A stretch of DNA of 64,000 bases from Mycolicibacterium komossense (GTDB lineage: Bacteria > Actinomycetota > Actinomycetes > Mycobacteriales > Mycobacteriaceae): NCBI RefSeq assembly GCF_025822605.1, contig NZ_JACKTY010000031.1:18301-82300 (forward strand), given 5' to 3'. The position numbers were made by a program, and so were the translations under genes. Position 1 is the stretch's first letter, and each line of letters starts with the position of its first letter. This document shows positions 12,001-18,081 of this stretch, in pieces. The notes beneath the pieces are model-generated. The model did no database searches. It saw nothing but the letters and a program-made list of their open reading frames with translations, and had not been told where the DNA came from.

Positions 12001-13227
12001 GCGGTACATCCGTGAGCCGTCGTCGCCGAACGGGTTCGCGACGAATCGAGAGCCGGTCAGTGCCGGGGCGTGAATGTAGCCGCGGCCCAACAGGAATCCC
12101 GCGGCGTAGAGTTCGCCGCCGACACCCACGGGGGCCGGTCGGAGATCGTCGTCGAGCACGTAGAGCTGCGTGTGCGGGTTCGGGCGGCCGATGGACGTCT
12201 CGATCCGCTCCGCCTTGTCGCGGTAGATCACATGAGACACCCCGATGGTCGCCTCGGCTGGGCCGTAACCGTGGTACAGGGTCGTGCTCAGCTGGGCCCG
12301 GAATCGTTCGAACAGAGCGGGTGTGAGCACTTCGCCGCCGCACCACACGTGCTTGAGTCCGGAAAGTAGTGTCGTGCCGTCGGCCAGATCCAGGAGCACG
12401 TCGAGCATCGACGACACCAGGTAGACGAAGGTGACCTTCTCGGTGGCGATCAGCTCGAGCAGGTACTGGGGATCGCGTTCACCGCCGGGCTCGGCGACCA
12501 CCACGTAGCCGCCGGATACCAGCGGGAGCAGAATCTCGTTGATCGAAATATCGAATGACAGTGGCGCTTTGAACAGCGACGCGTCGCCGGGGCCGAAGCC
12601 GAGGATCTCCTCCACCTGCCAGCTCAGGCGTTCGGCGATCGCCTCGTGCCGGATCATCGCGCCCTTGGGTTTCCCCGTCGAGCCCGATGTGAAGATGACA
12701 TACGCCAGTTGACTACCGTCGATATCGACCGCCGGCGCCTGAGTGGGAAGGCCTCCGAAAGCCCAGCTCTCCAAGTCGATTTCGAGGGGGTTAGGATCGT
12801 CGTCGCCGCCCCCGCCGGGTGTGACGAGGACCGTGGTCGCCCTGGTCTCGGCAAGCACCTGCCGACGGCGTTGCGCCGGCCACTGCGGATCGACCGGCAC
12901 GAACGCAGCGCCGGCGGCCAGCACGGCCAGCACTGCGACCACCATCTCGGCCGACCGCGGCAGCGCGATGGCGATCATCTGTTCGTGCACGACGCCGCGG
13001 TCGCGCAGCTGACGAGCCAGCTGGTAGGCCCGGTCGGCCAGCTCCCGGTACGTCAACCGGGTCTCGCCGGCGGCCACCGCCAACGCGTCGGGCGTGCGCC
13101 TGACCTGCTCGGCGAACGCCGCCGGAACCGTCGTCGTGCTGGTGGGCAAGCTTTGGTTGTTCCACTGCCGCAACAAGTTCAGCCGATCGCTCGGGGTCAG
13201 GCCGTCGTCGATCTCGGTTGTCGTCAT
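1..13227 (-). CDS. Exochelin-type non-ribosomal peptide synthetase, 3' end outside window
   Basis: The giant synthetase assembles a hydroxamate peptide siderophore in the cytoplasm. It starts with ATG at 13227, overlapping the stop of the upstream exporter gene (ATGA), and stays open for 4409 codons to base 1. Domains in order by approximate residue: A1 20-530, T1 near 567 (LGGDSI), E1 625-1070, C2 1085-1520 (HHLIADGWS near 1230), A2 1540-2025, T2 near 2063, C3 2135-2570 (CHFLLWDGWS), A3 2590-3110, T3 near 3158, E3 3210-3660 (HHLVIDGVSWR), C4 3670-4110, and A4 from 4120. The pocket residues I read are A1 DINYWGGIGK, A2 I-D-T-L-I-S-S-G-D-K, A3 DMENLGLINK and A4 D-F-W-C-I-G (rest cut off). From memory of published codes these fit formyl-hydroxyornithine, beta-alanine, hydroxyornithine and threonine. 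Residues 1 and 3 should be D, because those modules carry epimerases. The order matches exochelin MS. Module 1 lacks a condensation domain, so it is the loading module. Confidence 0.95.
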   Translation of the reverse strand, partial: MTTTEIDDGLTPSDRLNLLRQWNNQSLPTSTTTVPAAFAEQVRRTPDALAVAAGETRLTYRELADRAYQLARQLRDRGVVHEQMIAIALPRSAEMVVAVLAVLAAGAAFVPVDPQWPAQRRRQVLAETRATTVLVTPGGGGDDDPNPLEIDLESWAFGGLPTQAPAVDIDGSQLAYVIFTSGSTGKPKGAMIRHEAIAERLSWQVEEILGFGPGDASLFKAPLSFDISINEILLPLVSGGYVVVAEPGGERDPQYLLELIATEKVTFVYLVSSMLDVLLDLADGTTLLSGLKHVWCGGEVLTPALFERFRAQLSTTLYHGYGPAEATIGVSHVIYRDKAERIETSIGRPNPHTQLYVLDDDLRPAPVGVGGELYAAGFLLGRGYIHAPALTGSRFVANPFGDDGSRMYRTGDLARWTADGVLEFLGRADNQVKIRGMRVELEEIEVTLAAHPMVRHAAVVLRQTPSGGAQLTGYVVSNTDIEPDELTAWCAARLPEHMVPGTVQVLDEFPVTANGKIDRRALPVPAAPPPSELSTDADVPNDPLVQSLCSIFADLLGVPAVGAGDDFFALGGDSIVAMGLISRARKLGLKLRPRDIFAMRTPAALATAVGEIAVAKADPIEAVGEVGATPILAWLAEVGNALDGFYQSVTLHTPAGLTMAALTAKVDALLDCHDVLRAHLSAVDPAGLTVPPNGAATAHAVLRRVPVDSDIDELTTAEHALAVARLDPGAGRMCQAVWLDAGADRSGRLLLVVHHIVVDGVSLRLLAEDLALDGLPQKADTSFRAWSTELRSAVARGDFAEDEDHWLRVVDQARATDGLIGSRALDPAVDVVATEARLVIRLDEDTTARLLGPVPAAIRGGVNDALVAALALALVAWRDAGSGVLLELEGHGREAQHLGAHGDHLDLSRTLGWFTTLFPVHLDPGSAAWEVLMAGGPELGAAVKAVKEQLRAVPRNGLSYGALRYLSARPRPELAVSPQVLFNYLGRFSAAADGPWALTSDGVAEDRDPRMPLPRVIEVNAVVVDTGAQAGARLEATFSWPSAVLDRDQVDTLAGLWVAALNAIAASAAVSGPTPSDFPLVTITQSDIDALPERQIVDLLPPSPLQAGIYFHSTYADADPYVVQQVVDLRGPVNPDRLRAAADLLVRRHRHLGAAFRAIGDGSIVAVVGAAPPVPWHFEDVTALDSDAAESRIADLAAEQRAQPFDLAQQPLMRYALLRVGAERHVLIQTVHHLIADGWSVPIVLRELAALHDDPDAPLPAAPRYRDYLQWIADAPVAAAMDAWRTELTGVAEPTRLAEALPPSRTGETGFGKVSMDLTADVADGISGWARAHGVTVSAVVGAAWGIAIGRLTGRTDVVFGSTVSGRGSDVTGISDMVGLLINTVPARTRWASTDSLEAVVRRFADTQSALVDYHHVALADIQHAIGVADLFDSLIVIENYPAADDLDSPIRVASIDVIEAPHYPLTLMVKPAGRFTIALTHDRSSIDAETAEQILALYRRILTAVVVSDETHCSEIELITAGQQRAILEAGAGAPGRPGTVVDLFDAQVRRTPAAVALTDADGQLTFAELDDRAARLAGALVHSGVARGDIVAVATGRTNAMAIAILAVLRCGAAYLPVDPQYPHARITFMLDDARPRVLVTDGQVLPPHDLPTVDIGAEAEPPGARVVEPDDAASIVYTSGSTGRPKAVVGTHAALANRLAWAAEAWSHTAGDTRVAKSSMSLIDGATELLGALIAGATTVIAGEETARDGAALATLADSVSAAQLLAVPSLAAAMAEVAPTQLGSIRRWICSGELLDSATVAALRLVSPDAEIVNSYGSSEVAGDVLAGPVSGAVTLGRPVPGTRIYLLGPDLMPVAPGAVGEIYVGGVQLARGYLGQSSSTAACFVADPVGPAGARLYRTGDLARWTSQWSVEFLGRADDQVKINGFRVELGEIEAALNELPDISEAVVLARSSTPGAARLDAYVVARSGQQLDPAAVRSALADRLPAHLVPATVTELADIPLLPNGKRDRTALPDPVVSGSGVAARTDREDLICRTFAAALGLDADTPIGIDDDFFALGGDSLLALRVVNRLTSAGVTLQTREVFRLRTPRALEDALARRTATEQTGLEPPATEQTGLQQVAWHGLTDEEVDRLVAQCPVEVQDVWPLSPLQQGVYYQSTFTDDVNTYLAQNVFDFDRHLDVDTMRTAFSALLSRHDNLRAGFTSDDLARPVQYVGRFVPANVTVVDLADQSVDRAEARLAEVMRADSAEPFDLRMPPLVRLTVIRLPDRGDRLLLTCHFLLWDGWSRELVLRELFALYNSGGIRGALPPARSSYVDYLRWVDAQDQNHSVRAWADALAGLPEATLVAPDAAGRDPMLPERVYGELSPETTARLNAHTRTQATTANTVLTAALGLVLGYETGSTDIVFGTTVAGRPPELAGIENVIGQFLNTVPARVQSAPAAPVAELLRRVEDFRLDLMAHEYVGLGDITRSAGYQPLFDTLYVLQNFLDDDTFTEFEREQGIVGVDFVDTTHYPLTWVLTPGERLRIKLEYRPDVVDADAAAAMVRRFCVAVEALLAQPDTAVGDLDLTLESERATQLERWDGVEHEIGEDTIADLLADRAQRCPDEVALVFGAEQLTYAELDGRINQLARQLLAGGAGPERTVALALPRSVDMVVALFAVLRTGAAYLPLERDYPLARLTGMLDDARPVLLVCDSTSTELADHQDGLGGAVLTLDQAGQMLGGHSTAPLSDDELGTFAKSTGPQRLDHPAYVIFTSGSTGRPKGVVTPYRGLTNMQLNHRSAIFEPAIAKAGGRRLRVAHTVSFSFDMSWEELLWLVEGHEVHICDEELRRDATALVAYCQAHLIDVINVTPSYAHHLFEQGLLDAGGHPPTLVLLGGEAVSDEVWRRLRDTPGSTGYNLYGPTEYTINTLGAGTDDSATPTVGQPIWNTRAYVLDSWLRPVGDGVVGELYIAGTGLARGYLDRAGLTADRFVADPFLEGGRMYRTGDLVARRSDASGTLDFLGRSDDQVKIRGYRVELGEVAAALSALPGVRQAVAIARAGRSSAAKQLVGYVVPEGDTSDAALMAAELRTALTATLPDYMVPALYGVVGAIPLTVNGKLDVRALPEPIAPSAGSSRDPRDERERLLADIFGEVLGLPHIGIDDDFFTLGGDSISSIAVSGKARKSGLHITPRDVFRRRTVAALAAAHSDAPAATAEPDSGIGTIALTPMLAETAQANTPLANFYQSMVLATPAGMTGERMELVLQALLETHDMLRARLDIAADGWTLHVAPADPTAASVLTMTTGVLTAPDLAAAASAAAAELAPEAGGMVRAVWYDAPGEAGQLLLVVHHLVIDGVSWRILIDDLARAWAEDRLDDVPTSFRTWSTAIAAARFDTETQYWDQVLATPDPQLGNRALDPVIDTAETVRSHSVSLPVEVSSALLSAVPAAFYAGVNDVLLTGLALALAQWRADRGHRDCTAAILNLEGHGREDDLVPGHLDLSRTVGWFTAIYPVRIDPGPVPWTEVLNAGEALAAAAKSVKEQLRTIPSRGLGYGVLRHLTEPPALRGAGPQILFNYLGRFAGGSGRDWEPVAEIGSLREGVDPTNPAAALEINALAEDGPAGTTLTMTLSWPAGLLDASDVDELATLWADALTALTRCAALAGHTPSDFPLVSVAQSDLDGWQESGPVEDVLPLLPLQEGMYFHGAFAEDGDGHTDTYRIQQIAELSGPVDPEALRASVAAVLHRHQALRASFRELHDGRLAQVIWADAHVDFDVISSGDIEAVAREQLSRPFDLGVAPLVRYVLVSLSPTEHRLIQTMHHIVADGWSYPVIFGDLVAHYNAAVGAGVALSPLTVTLRDHIETVRGGDLEAARAVWATALAGVEPTTVFPVDEQSMVGEHRSSVRRLSGGLTRTLTRTARERGVTLSTVLHGAWGLLLGRLLQRQRVVFGSTVSGRGGELSGTEAIVGLLINTIPVPMSWERQSPVAAVLADLQEQQSAVLDAQHLGLAELARLAGVRDFFDTMVVVENFPSVTDDAPDNPRALQFHGFTGTDSPHYPVSFVAYLDDELAVEIKYDAARVSAQEADRFAERIERILTAFAGDPDIPVNAIDLRTEAERDLVAGSETRCGPDRNLADMFTAAAREFADKVAVTCGHDQLTYAALDARASAVAATLVDLGVRAETRVAVALPRSVDLIVGLLAVIKAGGTYVPLDFDSPATRLQHIVADSAPVCVLVDGPGRLSGVALPADTPVVILDEASRHEPSVGVPVHADHAAYIIYTSGSTGVPKGVAVTHRNVAALFERTSTLFDFGPDDVWTMFHSAAFDFSVWELWGPLLHGGRLVIVEHAVARDPDRFAELLSTERVTVLCQTPSAFYPLIEADRRDRRALALRYVIFGGEALDAGRLAAWYGHHESASPQ
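6859..6911 (-). repeat. Tandem 30-bp in-frame duplication in NRPS interdomain linker
   Basis: A 23-base unit (6859-6881) recurs exactly at 6889-6911, giving a 30-base period. In the NRPS frame this duplicates the linker peptide ATEQTGLEPP / ATEQTGLQQ between T2 and C3. The period keeps the frame, so the effect is a longer flexible linker between the beta-alanine module and the next condensation domain. Confidence 0.85.
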
Positions 13228-15008
13228 GTCTGTGATTGCTCCGCGTAGGAATGCTGTGCCGCCCAGGCGCGCCACAGTTGGGCGTAACGTCCGCCCGCCG
13301 ATACCAACTCGTCATGAGTGCCCTCTTCGACCACGCGACCATGCGCCATCACCACGATCCGATCCGCCGTCGCTGCCTGGGTCAACCGGTGGGCGATGAC
13401 CAACGTCGTACGACCCGCGGTGACGGCGGCCGCGGCACGCTCGAGCTCGCGGGCGCCCTGACTGCCTGCCTCGGCGGTGGCTTCGTCCAGGACGGCGACC
13501 GAGGGGTTCGCCAGCATCAGGCGCGCGAGCGCAAGTTGTTGCGCCTGTGCGGAGGTGAGTTGGTGACCGCCCTCACCGACGATCGTGTCCACGCCCTCCG
13601 GCAGCGCGGCCACCCAGTCATCGGCGCCCACCACGCTCAGCGCGGCGCGGACCTCGGCATCGGTCGCGTCCGGATCGGCCAACCGCAGGTCGTCGATCAG
13701 CGGGCCGGCGAAGACGTGCACTTCCTGGCTGACGATCGCAATGTGTCTGCGTCGCTGCTCGGGCGACATCTCCCCCAGGGCGACCCCGCCGATGGTGGCG
13801 CTGCCCCGCTGTGGCGTCAACGAACCCGCGGCGATACCCGCCACCGTCGATTTGCCCGCACCGGTCGAGCCCACCAGAGCGACGCGCTGGCCCGGTTCGA
13901 GCCGGATGCTCACTCCGCTCACCACGGAATGCTCACCGTCGTAGCTGAAGTCGAGGTCGGTCAGCTCGAGCGACGTGTCGCTGGGCTCCGGCCCAGGCGT
14001 CGCGGGCGGCACCGCGGGGTCACCGGCGAAGTGGACCAGCCCGACCAGCCGCGCCAGGCTGGCGCCCGCATCCTGTGCCTCGTCAAAAGTGAAGAGCAGA
14101 CTGCTGATCGGACTGAACAATCGATGGAACAGCAGCGCCGCGGCCGTGGTCTGGCCGACCGATACGGTACCGGTTTTGACCAGCCAGAAGCCGGTGATCA
14201 AGATTGTCGACAGGCCGATGAGTTCGGCCCGGTTTATCCGCCCGACGAAGCGGGTGAAGAGCGTGAACACCCCGATGGAGATATCTCGTACCCGGGCCGA
14301 TGCGACCTCGACGGCGCTCTGGTGCTCGGCATGCATGTCATAGGCGTGCACGGTCGCCGAGCCGATCATGCTTTCCATCAGCACCTGCGACCGCTCACCG
14401 ATCGCCTGGCGCTCCTCGGCATAGCGAGGTGCCGATCGCGGCAGATACCAGCGCAGCGCGAGCACGTAGAACGGCACCGCGACGGCCCCGGCCACCCCGA
14501 GCCGCCAGTCCAGGCCGAGCATCGCGATCAACGACAGCAATCCGAGCAGGACCGAGGCGAACATCGTCGGGATCACATCGGAGACCGCCTTCGCGATGGT
14601 CGCGACGTCCGTGCTGACCCGAGACAGGATGTCTCCCCGGCCAACTCGCTCGACCGTGGTCGTCGGCAACGACAGTGCGCGCTCGACGCCCGCCTCCCGC
14701 AGGTCAGCCAGTGCGACCGCACCGAGCCGGCCGATCAGGTAGTTGGACACACCACCGGCCAACCCGCCGACCAGGGCCGCGCAGGTGACGATGATGCCGA
14801 TCGTGATGATCACCGAGACCGGCGACCGATCGATGATGCGGTCGACGAGCACGCCCAGCACGTAAACCGGCAGCACCGCCGTCGCAGCGGCGACCAGCCC
14901 GGCAATCACTGTCAGCGTGACCGAGCCGGAGCGCGCGCGTAATTCACGGCGCAGCCACCGCCAGGTCTCCCGGCCGGTGGCGATCGGCAGGATCGTCGGT
15001 TGACTCAT
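13224..15008 (-). CDS. ABC exporter half-transporter, catalytic-site half (ExiT-like)
   Basis: This 594-residue type IV ABC exporter subunit has an N-terminal six-helix membrane domain (about residues 30-320) and a C-terminal nucleotide-binding domain. Walker A (GSTGAGKST, near residue 380), Walker B (VAVLDEAT) and the H-loop (VIAHR) are intact. The signature motif is degenerate, LTSAQ instead of LSGGQ. The partner encoded directly upstream shows the reverse pattern, so the two should form a heterodimer with one live ATP site. It probably exports the finished siderophore across the inner membrane. The start ATG overlaps the stop of the upstream half (ATGA) and its own stop overlaps the NRPS start, so translation is likely coupled along the operon. 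The functional assignment rests on context. Confidence 0.92.
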   Translation of the reverse strand: MSQPTILPIATGRETWRWLRRELRARSGSVTLTVIAGLVAAATAVLPVYVLGVLVDRIIDRSPVSVIITIGIIVTCAALVGGLAGGVSNYLIGRLGAVALADLREAGVERALSLPTTTVERVGRGDILSRVSTDVATIAKAVSDVIPTMFASVLLGLLSLIAMLGLDWRLGVAGAVAVPFYVLALRWYLPRSAPRYAEERQAIGERSQVLMESMIGSATVHAYDMHAEHQSAVEVASARVRDISIGVFTLFTRFVGRINRAELIGLSTILITGFWLVKTGTVSVGQTTAAALLFHRLFSPISSLLFTFDEAQDAGASLARLVGLVHFAGDPAVPPATPGPEPSDTSLELTDLDFSYDGEHSVVSGVSIRLEPGQRVALVGSTGAGKSTVAGIAAGSLTPQRGSATIGGVALGEMSPEQRRRHIAIVSQEVHVFAGPLIDDLRLADPDATDAEVRAALSVVGADDWVAALPEGVDTIVGEGGHQLTSAQAQQLALARLMLANPSVAVLDEATAEAGSQGARELERAAAAVTAGRTTLVIAHRLTQAATADRIVVMAHGRVVEEGTHDELVSAGGRYAQLWRAWAAQHSYAEQSQT

Positions 15009-16723
15009 CGCAGCACCGCCGCGCGATAGTCCTGGCGTTCCATCAGCTCCGCGTGCGAGCCCGTGGCCACCACCCGGCCGGCATCCAGCAGGGCGACCCG
15101 CGCCGTCGCGGCCAGTAACGCCGGGCTGCAGGTCACCACCAACGTCGTGAACTCCTGCCCCGGACCGCTGTGCCGCATGTCGATAATCCCCTGGGCCACT
15201 GCACTTTCAGTGACCGCATCCACCGCGGTGGTCGGCTCGTGCAGCACCAGTATCGGGGCGCGGCGCAACAGCGCCCGCGCCAGCGTCAACCGCTGCCGCT
15301 GGCCGCCGGACAGGCTGGCCCCACGTTCGGTGACCGTGTGCTCGAGACCCTTGTGGTGCACGTCGATGACGTCGATCGCGCAGGACGAGCGCAGTGCGGC
15401 GTCGATCGCGCCGTCGTCTGCGATGTCGGTGCGCGCTGTCAGGTTCGAGCGCAGCGAACCGGTGAAGAGATCGGTCCGGTGCGGTTCGACCAGCAGCACC
15501 CGATGCGACTCCGCCAGGTCGAGATCTTCCAGTGGCACCCCGCCAACCCGGACCCGACCGGTGTATTCCGCCGGCGGCAGCTGCCCCGACAACACCGTGA
15601 CCAGTGCATCCGCATCAGCGGACCGGACCGCCACCACCCCGACCATCTCGCCGGGAGCAACCGACAGGGTGGCACCGTCGAGGGTGCCGTGGTGCACGTC
15701 GTCGAGGTCGAGCCCGTGCGGGCCGCCGGCGAGCGCTGCGGTGCCCGGCGCCAGCGCGACCGGCGCATCCTCGATCCAGCCGACCCGCTCCGCCGAGGCC
15801 CGGGCTTCGGCGATCCAGCTGGGTACCTCGGCCATGGTGGTGAACGGCTCCAGCAGGAACTGCGCGAGCCCGATGACGGTGATGAGTTCGCCGATCGAGA
15901 TCTCGCCGCGCAGTGCGAACCACCCCGCCGTGACCGCCACACCGACCGCCAACAGTGCGCTCATTGCGTTCGAGAAGCCGATGAAGATGCTCTGCGAACG
16001 GGTGGCTCGCACCGTGGCCGTCAGAGCGTCCCGACTGACGGCCCGATAGCGCGCGGCGGCGGCATCCTGTGCGCCGATTCCGCTCAGCGGCCGCAGCCCG
16101 GCGACCAGGTCCGCCGACATCGCGGTCGCGCGACCGGCGAGTTCCTGCTGGTCGGCCACCCGACGGGTGATCACCGGGCCGCCGAACTGCAGTAGGAACA
16201 GGATCACCGGGGTACCGATCAGCACCACCAGGCCCAGGGGTATGTCGATGGTCAGCAGCACGCCGGCACAGACGACGATGGCGGTGACCGCGCCCGCGAT
16301 CCGCGGCACGTAGTCCAGCAGGTAGGAGGTGTTGTCCGCGTCGGTGCTGGCAATGGACAGCAGCTCGCCGCTGCGCAACCGCGTCCGCAGCCGCCACGGG
16401 TGCAGAATCCTGACCGCGAGGTCGACCCGCAGTTGGTGCCCCTCGGTGGCGATCGCACGCATGAGGAACCGGGCGCCGCTCTGATAGCAGGTCGTCAATA
16501 CGACGAACAGTGCCGCCAGGGCCGCCACCCACCCGACCAGCTGCCCGATATCGCCGGTCTCGACAGCCCGGCCGATGACCAGCCCGATCAGAATCGGGAC
16601 CGCCGCCTCGCAGAGCTGATGGCCACAGATCAGCAGGGATCCGACCGTCAGCAGGCGGGCGTTACGGGTGACGGTTCGCCGCAGAATCGAAGCGCTGCGG
16701 CGCGATTGCTCTACCTCGGGCAT
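15005..16723 (-). CDS. ABC exporter half-transporter, degenerate-site half
   Basis: This is a 572-residue ABC exporter subunit with an N-terminal membrane domain and a C-terminal ATPase domain. At the Walker A position (residues about 360-375) the sequence reads VVAVRSADADALV, so the glycine-lysine-serine core is lost. Walker B reads ILVLHEPT, with Asp replaced by His, and the H-loop histidine is missing (VVTCSP). The signature LSGGQRQR near residue 471 is perfect. It therefore cannot hydrolyse ATP on its own but supplies the signature motif to the partner's intact Walker site. The gene lies 17 bases after mbtH and overlaps the next exporter gene by four bases. The context points to siderophore export. 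Confidence 0.92.
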   Translation of the reverse strand: MPEVEQSRRSASILRRTVTRNARLLTVGSLLICGHQLCEAAVPILIGLVIGRAVETGDIGQLVGWVAALAALFVVLTTCYQSGARFLMRAIATEGHQLRVDLAVRILHPWRLRTRLRSGELLSIASTDADNTSYLLDYVPRIAGAVTAIVVCAGVLLTIDIPLGLVVLIGTPVILFLLQFGGPVITRRVADQQELAGRATAMSADLVAGLRPLSGIGAQDAAAARYRAVSRDALTATVRATRSQSIFIGFSNAMSALLAVGVAVTAGWFALRGEISIGELITVIGLAQFLLEPFTTMAEVPSWIAEARASAERVGWIEDAPVALAPGTAALAGGPHGLDLDDVHHGTLDGATLSVAPGEMVGVVAVRSADADALVTVLSGQLPPAEYTGRVRVGGVPLEDLDLAESHRVLLVEPHRTDLFTGSLRSNLTARTDIADDGAIDAALRSSCAIDVIDVHHKGLEHTVTERGASLSGGQRQRLTLARALLRRAPILVLHEPTTAVDAVTESAVAQGIIDMRHSGPGQEFTTLVVTCSPALLAATARVALLDAGRVVATGSHAELMERQDYRAAVLR

Positions 16724-16740
16724 CGCTGAGTCAGTCGAAA

Positions 16741-16995
16741 CTACGATGAGACGTCAGCCTCCGACGCGCCGGCGGCCGCTGCCATCCTCAGCCGCAGACT
16801 TTTCGGGCGCATATCGGTCCAGCTCTCCTCGACGTACTCCAGGCACGCCTGTCGGCCGGCCTGGCCGTCGGCGCCGAACACGATGGTCCAGCCGCCGGGC
16901 ACCTGCTTGAAGGTCGGCCACAGGGAGTGCTGTTCTTCGTCATTGACCAGTACGTAGAAGGTGGCTGTCTCGTCGTCAAAAGGGTTGCCCGACAC
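16741..16995 (-). CDS. MbtH-like NRPS adenylation chaperone
   Basis: This 84-residue protein shows the MbtH family pattern: NPFDDE at the N-terminus, NDEEQHSLWP, then PGGW, then CLEYVEESWTDMRPKSL. MbtH proteins bind adenylation domains and are needed for folding or activity of many NRPSs, so this one probably serves the adjacent giant synthetase. The GTG start at 16995 is chosen because GAGGAG sits six to eight bases upstream. It is the first gene of the leftward mbtH-exporter-exporter-NRPS operon. The promoter region it shares with the formyltransferase contains an IdeR-like box. Confidence 0.95.
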   Translation of the reverse strand: MSGNPFDDETATFYVLVNDEEQHSLWPTFKQVPGGWTIVFGADGQAGRQACLEYVEESWTDMRPKSLRLRMAAAAGASEADVSS

Positions 16996-17092
16996 GTGCT
17001 CTCCTCAACAATGAGTCTGAAATTGACGTGGACTTACAAAACCGCGTCCCGACGCGCCCCCGGCACGCCCGCTTGAACTACGCCACCCTATC

Positions 17093-17111
17093 AAAGGTTA
17101 GGCTTGCCAAA
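17093..17111. promoter_or_regulatory. IdeR-like iron box in divergent promoter
   Basis: The sequence AAAGGTTAGGCTTGCCAAA matches the mycobacterial IdeR consensus TTAGGTTAGGCTAACCTAA, as I recall it, at 14 of 19 positions by my count. It lies between the mbtH-NRPS operon (left) and the formyltransferase gene (right), 26 bases before the latter's start. Iron-loaded IdeR bound here would repress both directions. Confidence 0.75.
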
Positions 17112-17136
17112 GTAAGGCACATAGAGAGGGTGGGAT

Positions 17137-18081
17137 ATGCGGGTAGCGACGTTCGGATACCAGACCTGGGGACACAAAACCCTGGAAGCACTGATCAAGT
17201 CAAACCACGAAGTCGTCCTGGCAGTCACCCATCCGCCGAGTGATCAACCCTACGAGTCGATTTGGGCTGACTCGGTCGAGCAGCTCGCCCGTGACCACAA
17301 CATTCCCGTCCACCTGGCGCAGCGACCCGACGACGACCTGATCGCGCGCGTGCGGCAGGCGGAGCCGGACATCATCGTCGCCAACAACTGGCGGACGTGG
17401 CTGCCGCGGGAGCTGTTCGACCTACCCCCGCACGGCACTGTGAATCTTCATGATTCGTTGCTACCGAAATTCACCGGCTTCTCGCCGGTGATCTGGGCGA
17501 TGATCAGTGGCGCGACCGAGGTCGGCCTCACCGCCCATCGGATGGACGACGAGCTCGACACCGGCGATATCGTTCTTCAGCGGGCGATTCCGATCGGTCC
17601 CGAGGACACCGGCACCAGCCTGGTGCGCGCGACGATCGAGCTGATCCCCGAGGTACTGCTGGAGTCCCTCGACCTGATCGAGCAGGGTACGGCCACCTGG
17701 ACCGCGCAGAACCTGGACGACCGCACCTTCTTCCACAAGCGCTCGGCTCGGGACAGCATCATCGACTGGCGTTGGTCGGCAACGGAATTGGAACGCTTCG
17801 TGCGGGCACTGTCGGATCCGTATCCCAATGCCGTCACCTACTACCGGGGTCAGCGGATTCGTGTCCTGCGCGCCACGGTGTCGCGCTGCCGCTATGGCGG
17901 AACCCCGGGCCGGGTGTTCATCGCCGAGGGCGACGGCATGGTGATCGTCGCCGGGGCAGATGCCCACCGCGGCGACGGACCCGGGCTGGTCATCCAGTCG
18001 GTGCGGCTGGATGACGGCACCGAACTGCCCGCCCTGGAGTTCTTCGGCCGCGGTGGCGGCTATCTGAACGATCAGCCGTAA
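17137..18081 (+). CDS. fxbA: FxbA-like hydroxyornithine formyltransferase
   Basis: This 314-residue protein is of the methionyl-tRNA formyltransferase superfamily. The active-site block is clear: Asn103 and His105 in VNLHDSLLP, followed by DELDTGDIV near residues 138-146. It is expected to transfer a formyl group from N10-formyl-tetrahydrofolate to N5-hydroxyornithine, giving the formylated first residue of the siderophore. A C-terminal OB-like half follows. The ATG at 17137 is preceded by GAGAGGG. The gene diverges from mbtH, carries an IdeR-like box upstream, and runs tail to tail into the ornithine monooxygenase with a 10-base overlap. Its siderophore context, not the sequence alone, separates it from a housekeeping Fmt. 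Confidence 0.9.
   Translation: MRVATFGYQTWGHKTLEALIKSNHEVVLAVTHPPSDQPYESIWADSVEQLARDHNIPVHLAQRPDDDLIARVRQAEPDIIVANNWRTWLPRELFDLPPHGTVNLHDSLLPKFTGFSPVIWAMISGATEVGLTAHRMDDELDTGDIVLQRAIPIGPEDTGTSLVRATIELIPEVLLESLDLIEQGTATWTAQNLDDRTFFHKRSARDSIIDWRWSATELERFVRALSDPYPNAVTYYRGQRIRVLRATVSRCRYGGTPGRVFIAEGDGMVIVAGADAHRGDGPGLVIQSVRLDDGTELPALEFFGRGGGYLNDQP

Noticed and set aside
13236..14942. 568-codon open frame opposite the second exporter gene
   Set aside because: Low-complexity Arg/Gln/His-rich reading with no family; the opposite strand carries a clear ABC exporter with Walker motifs.
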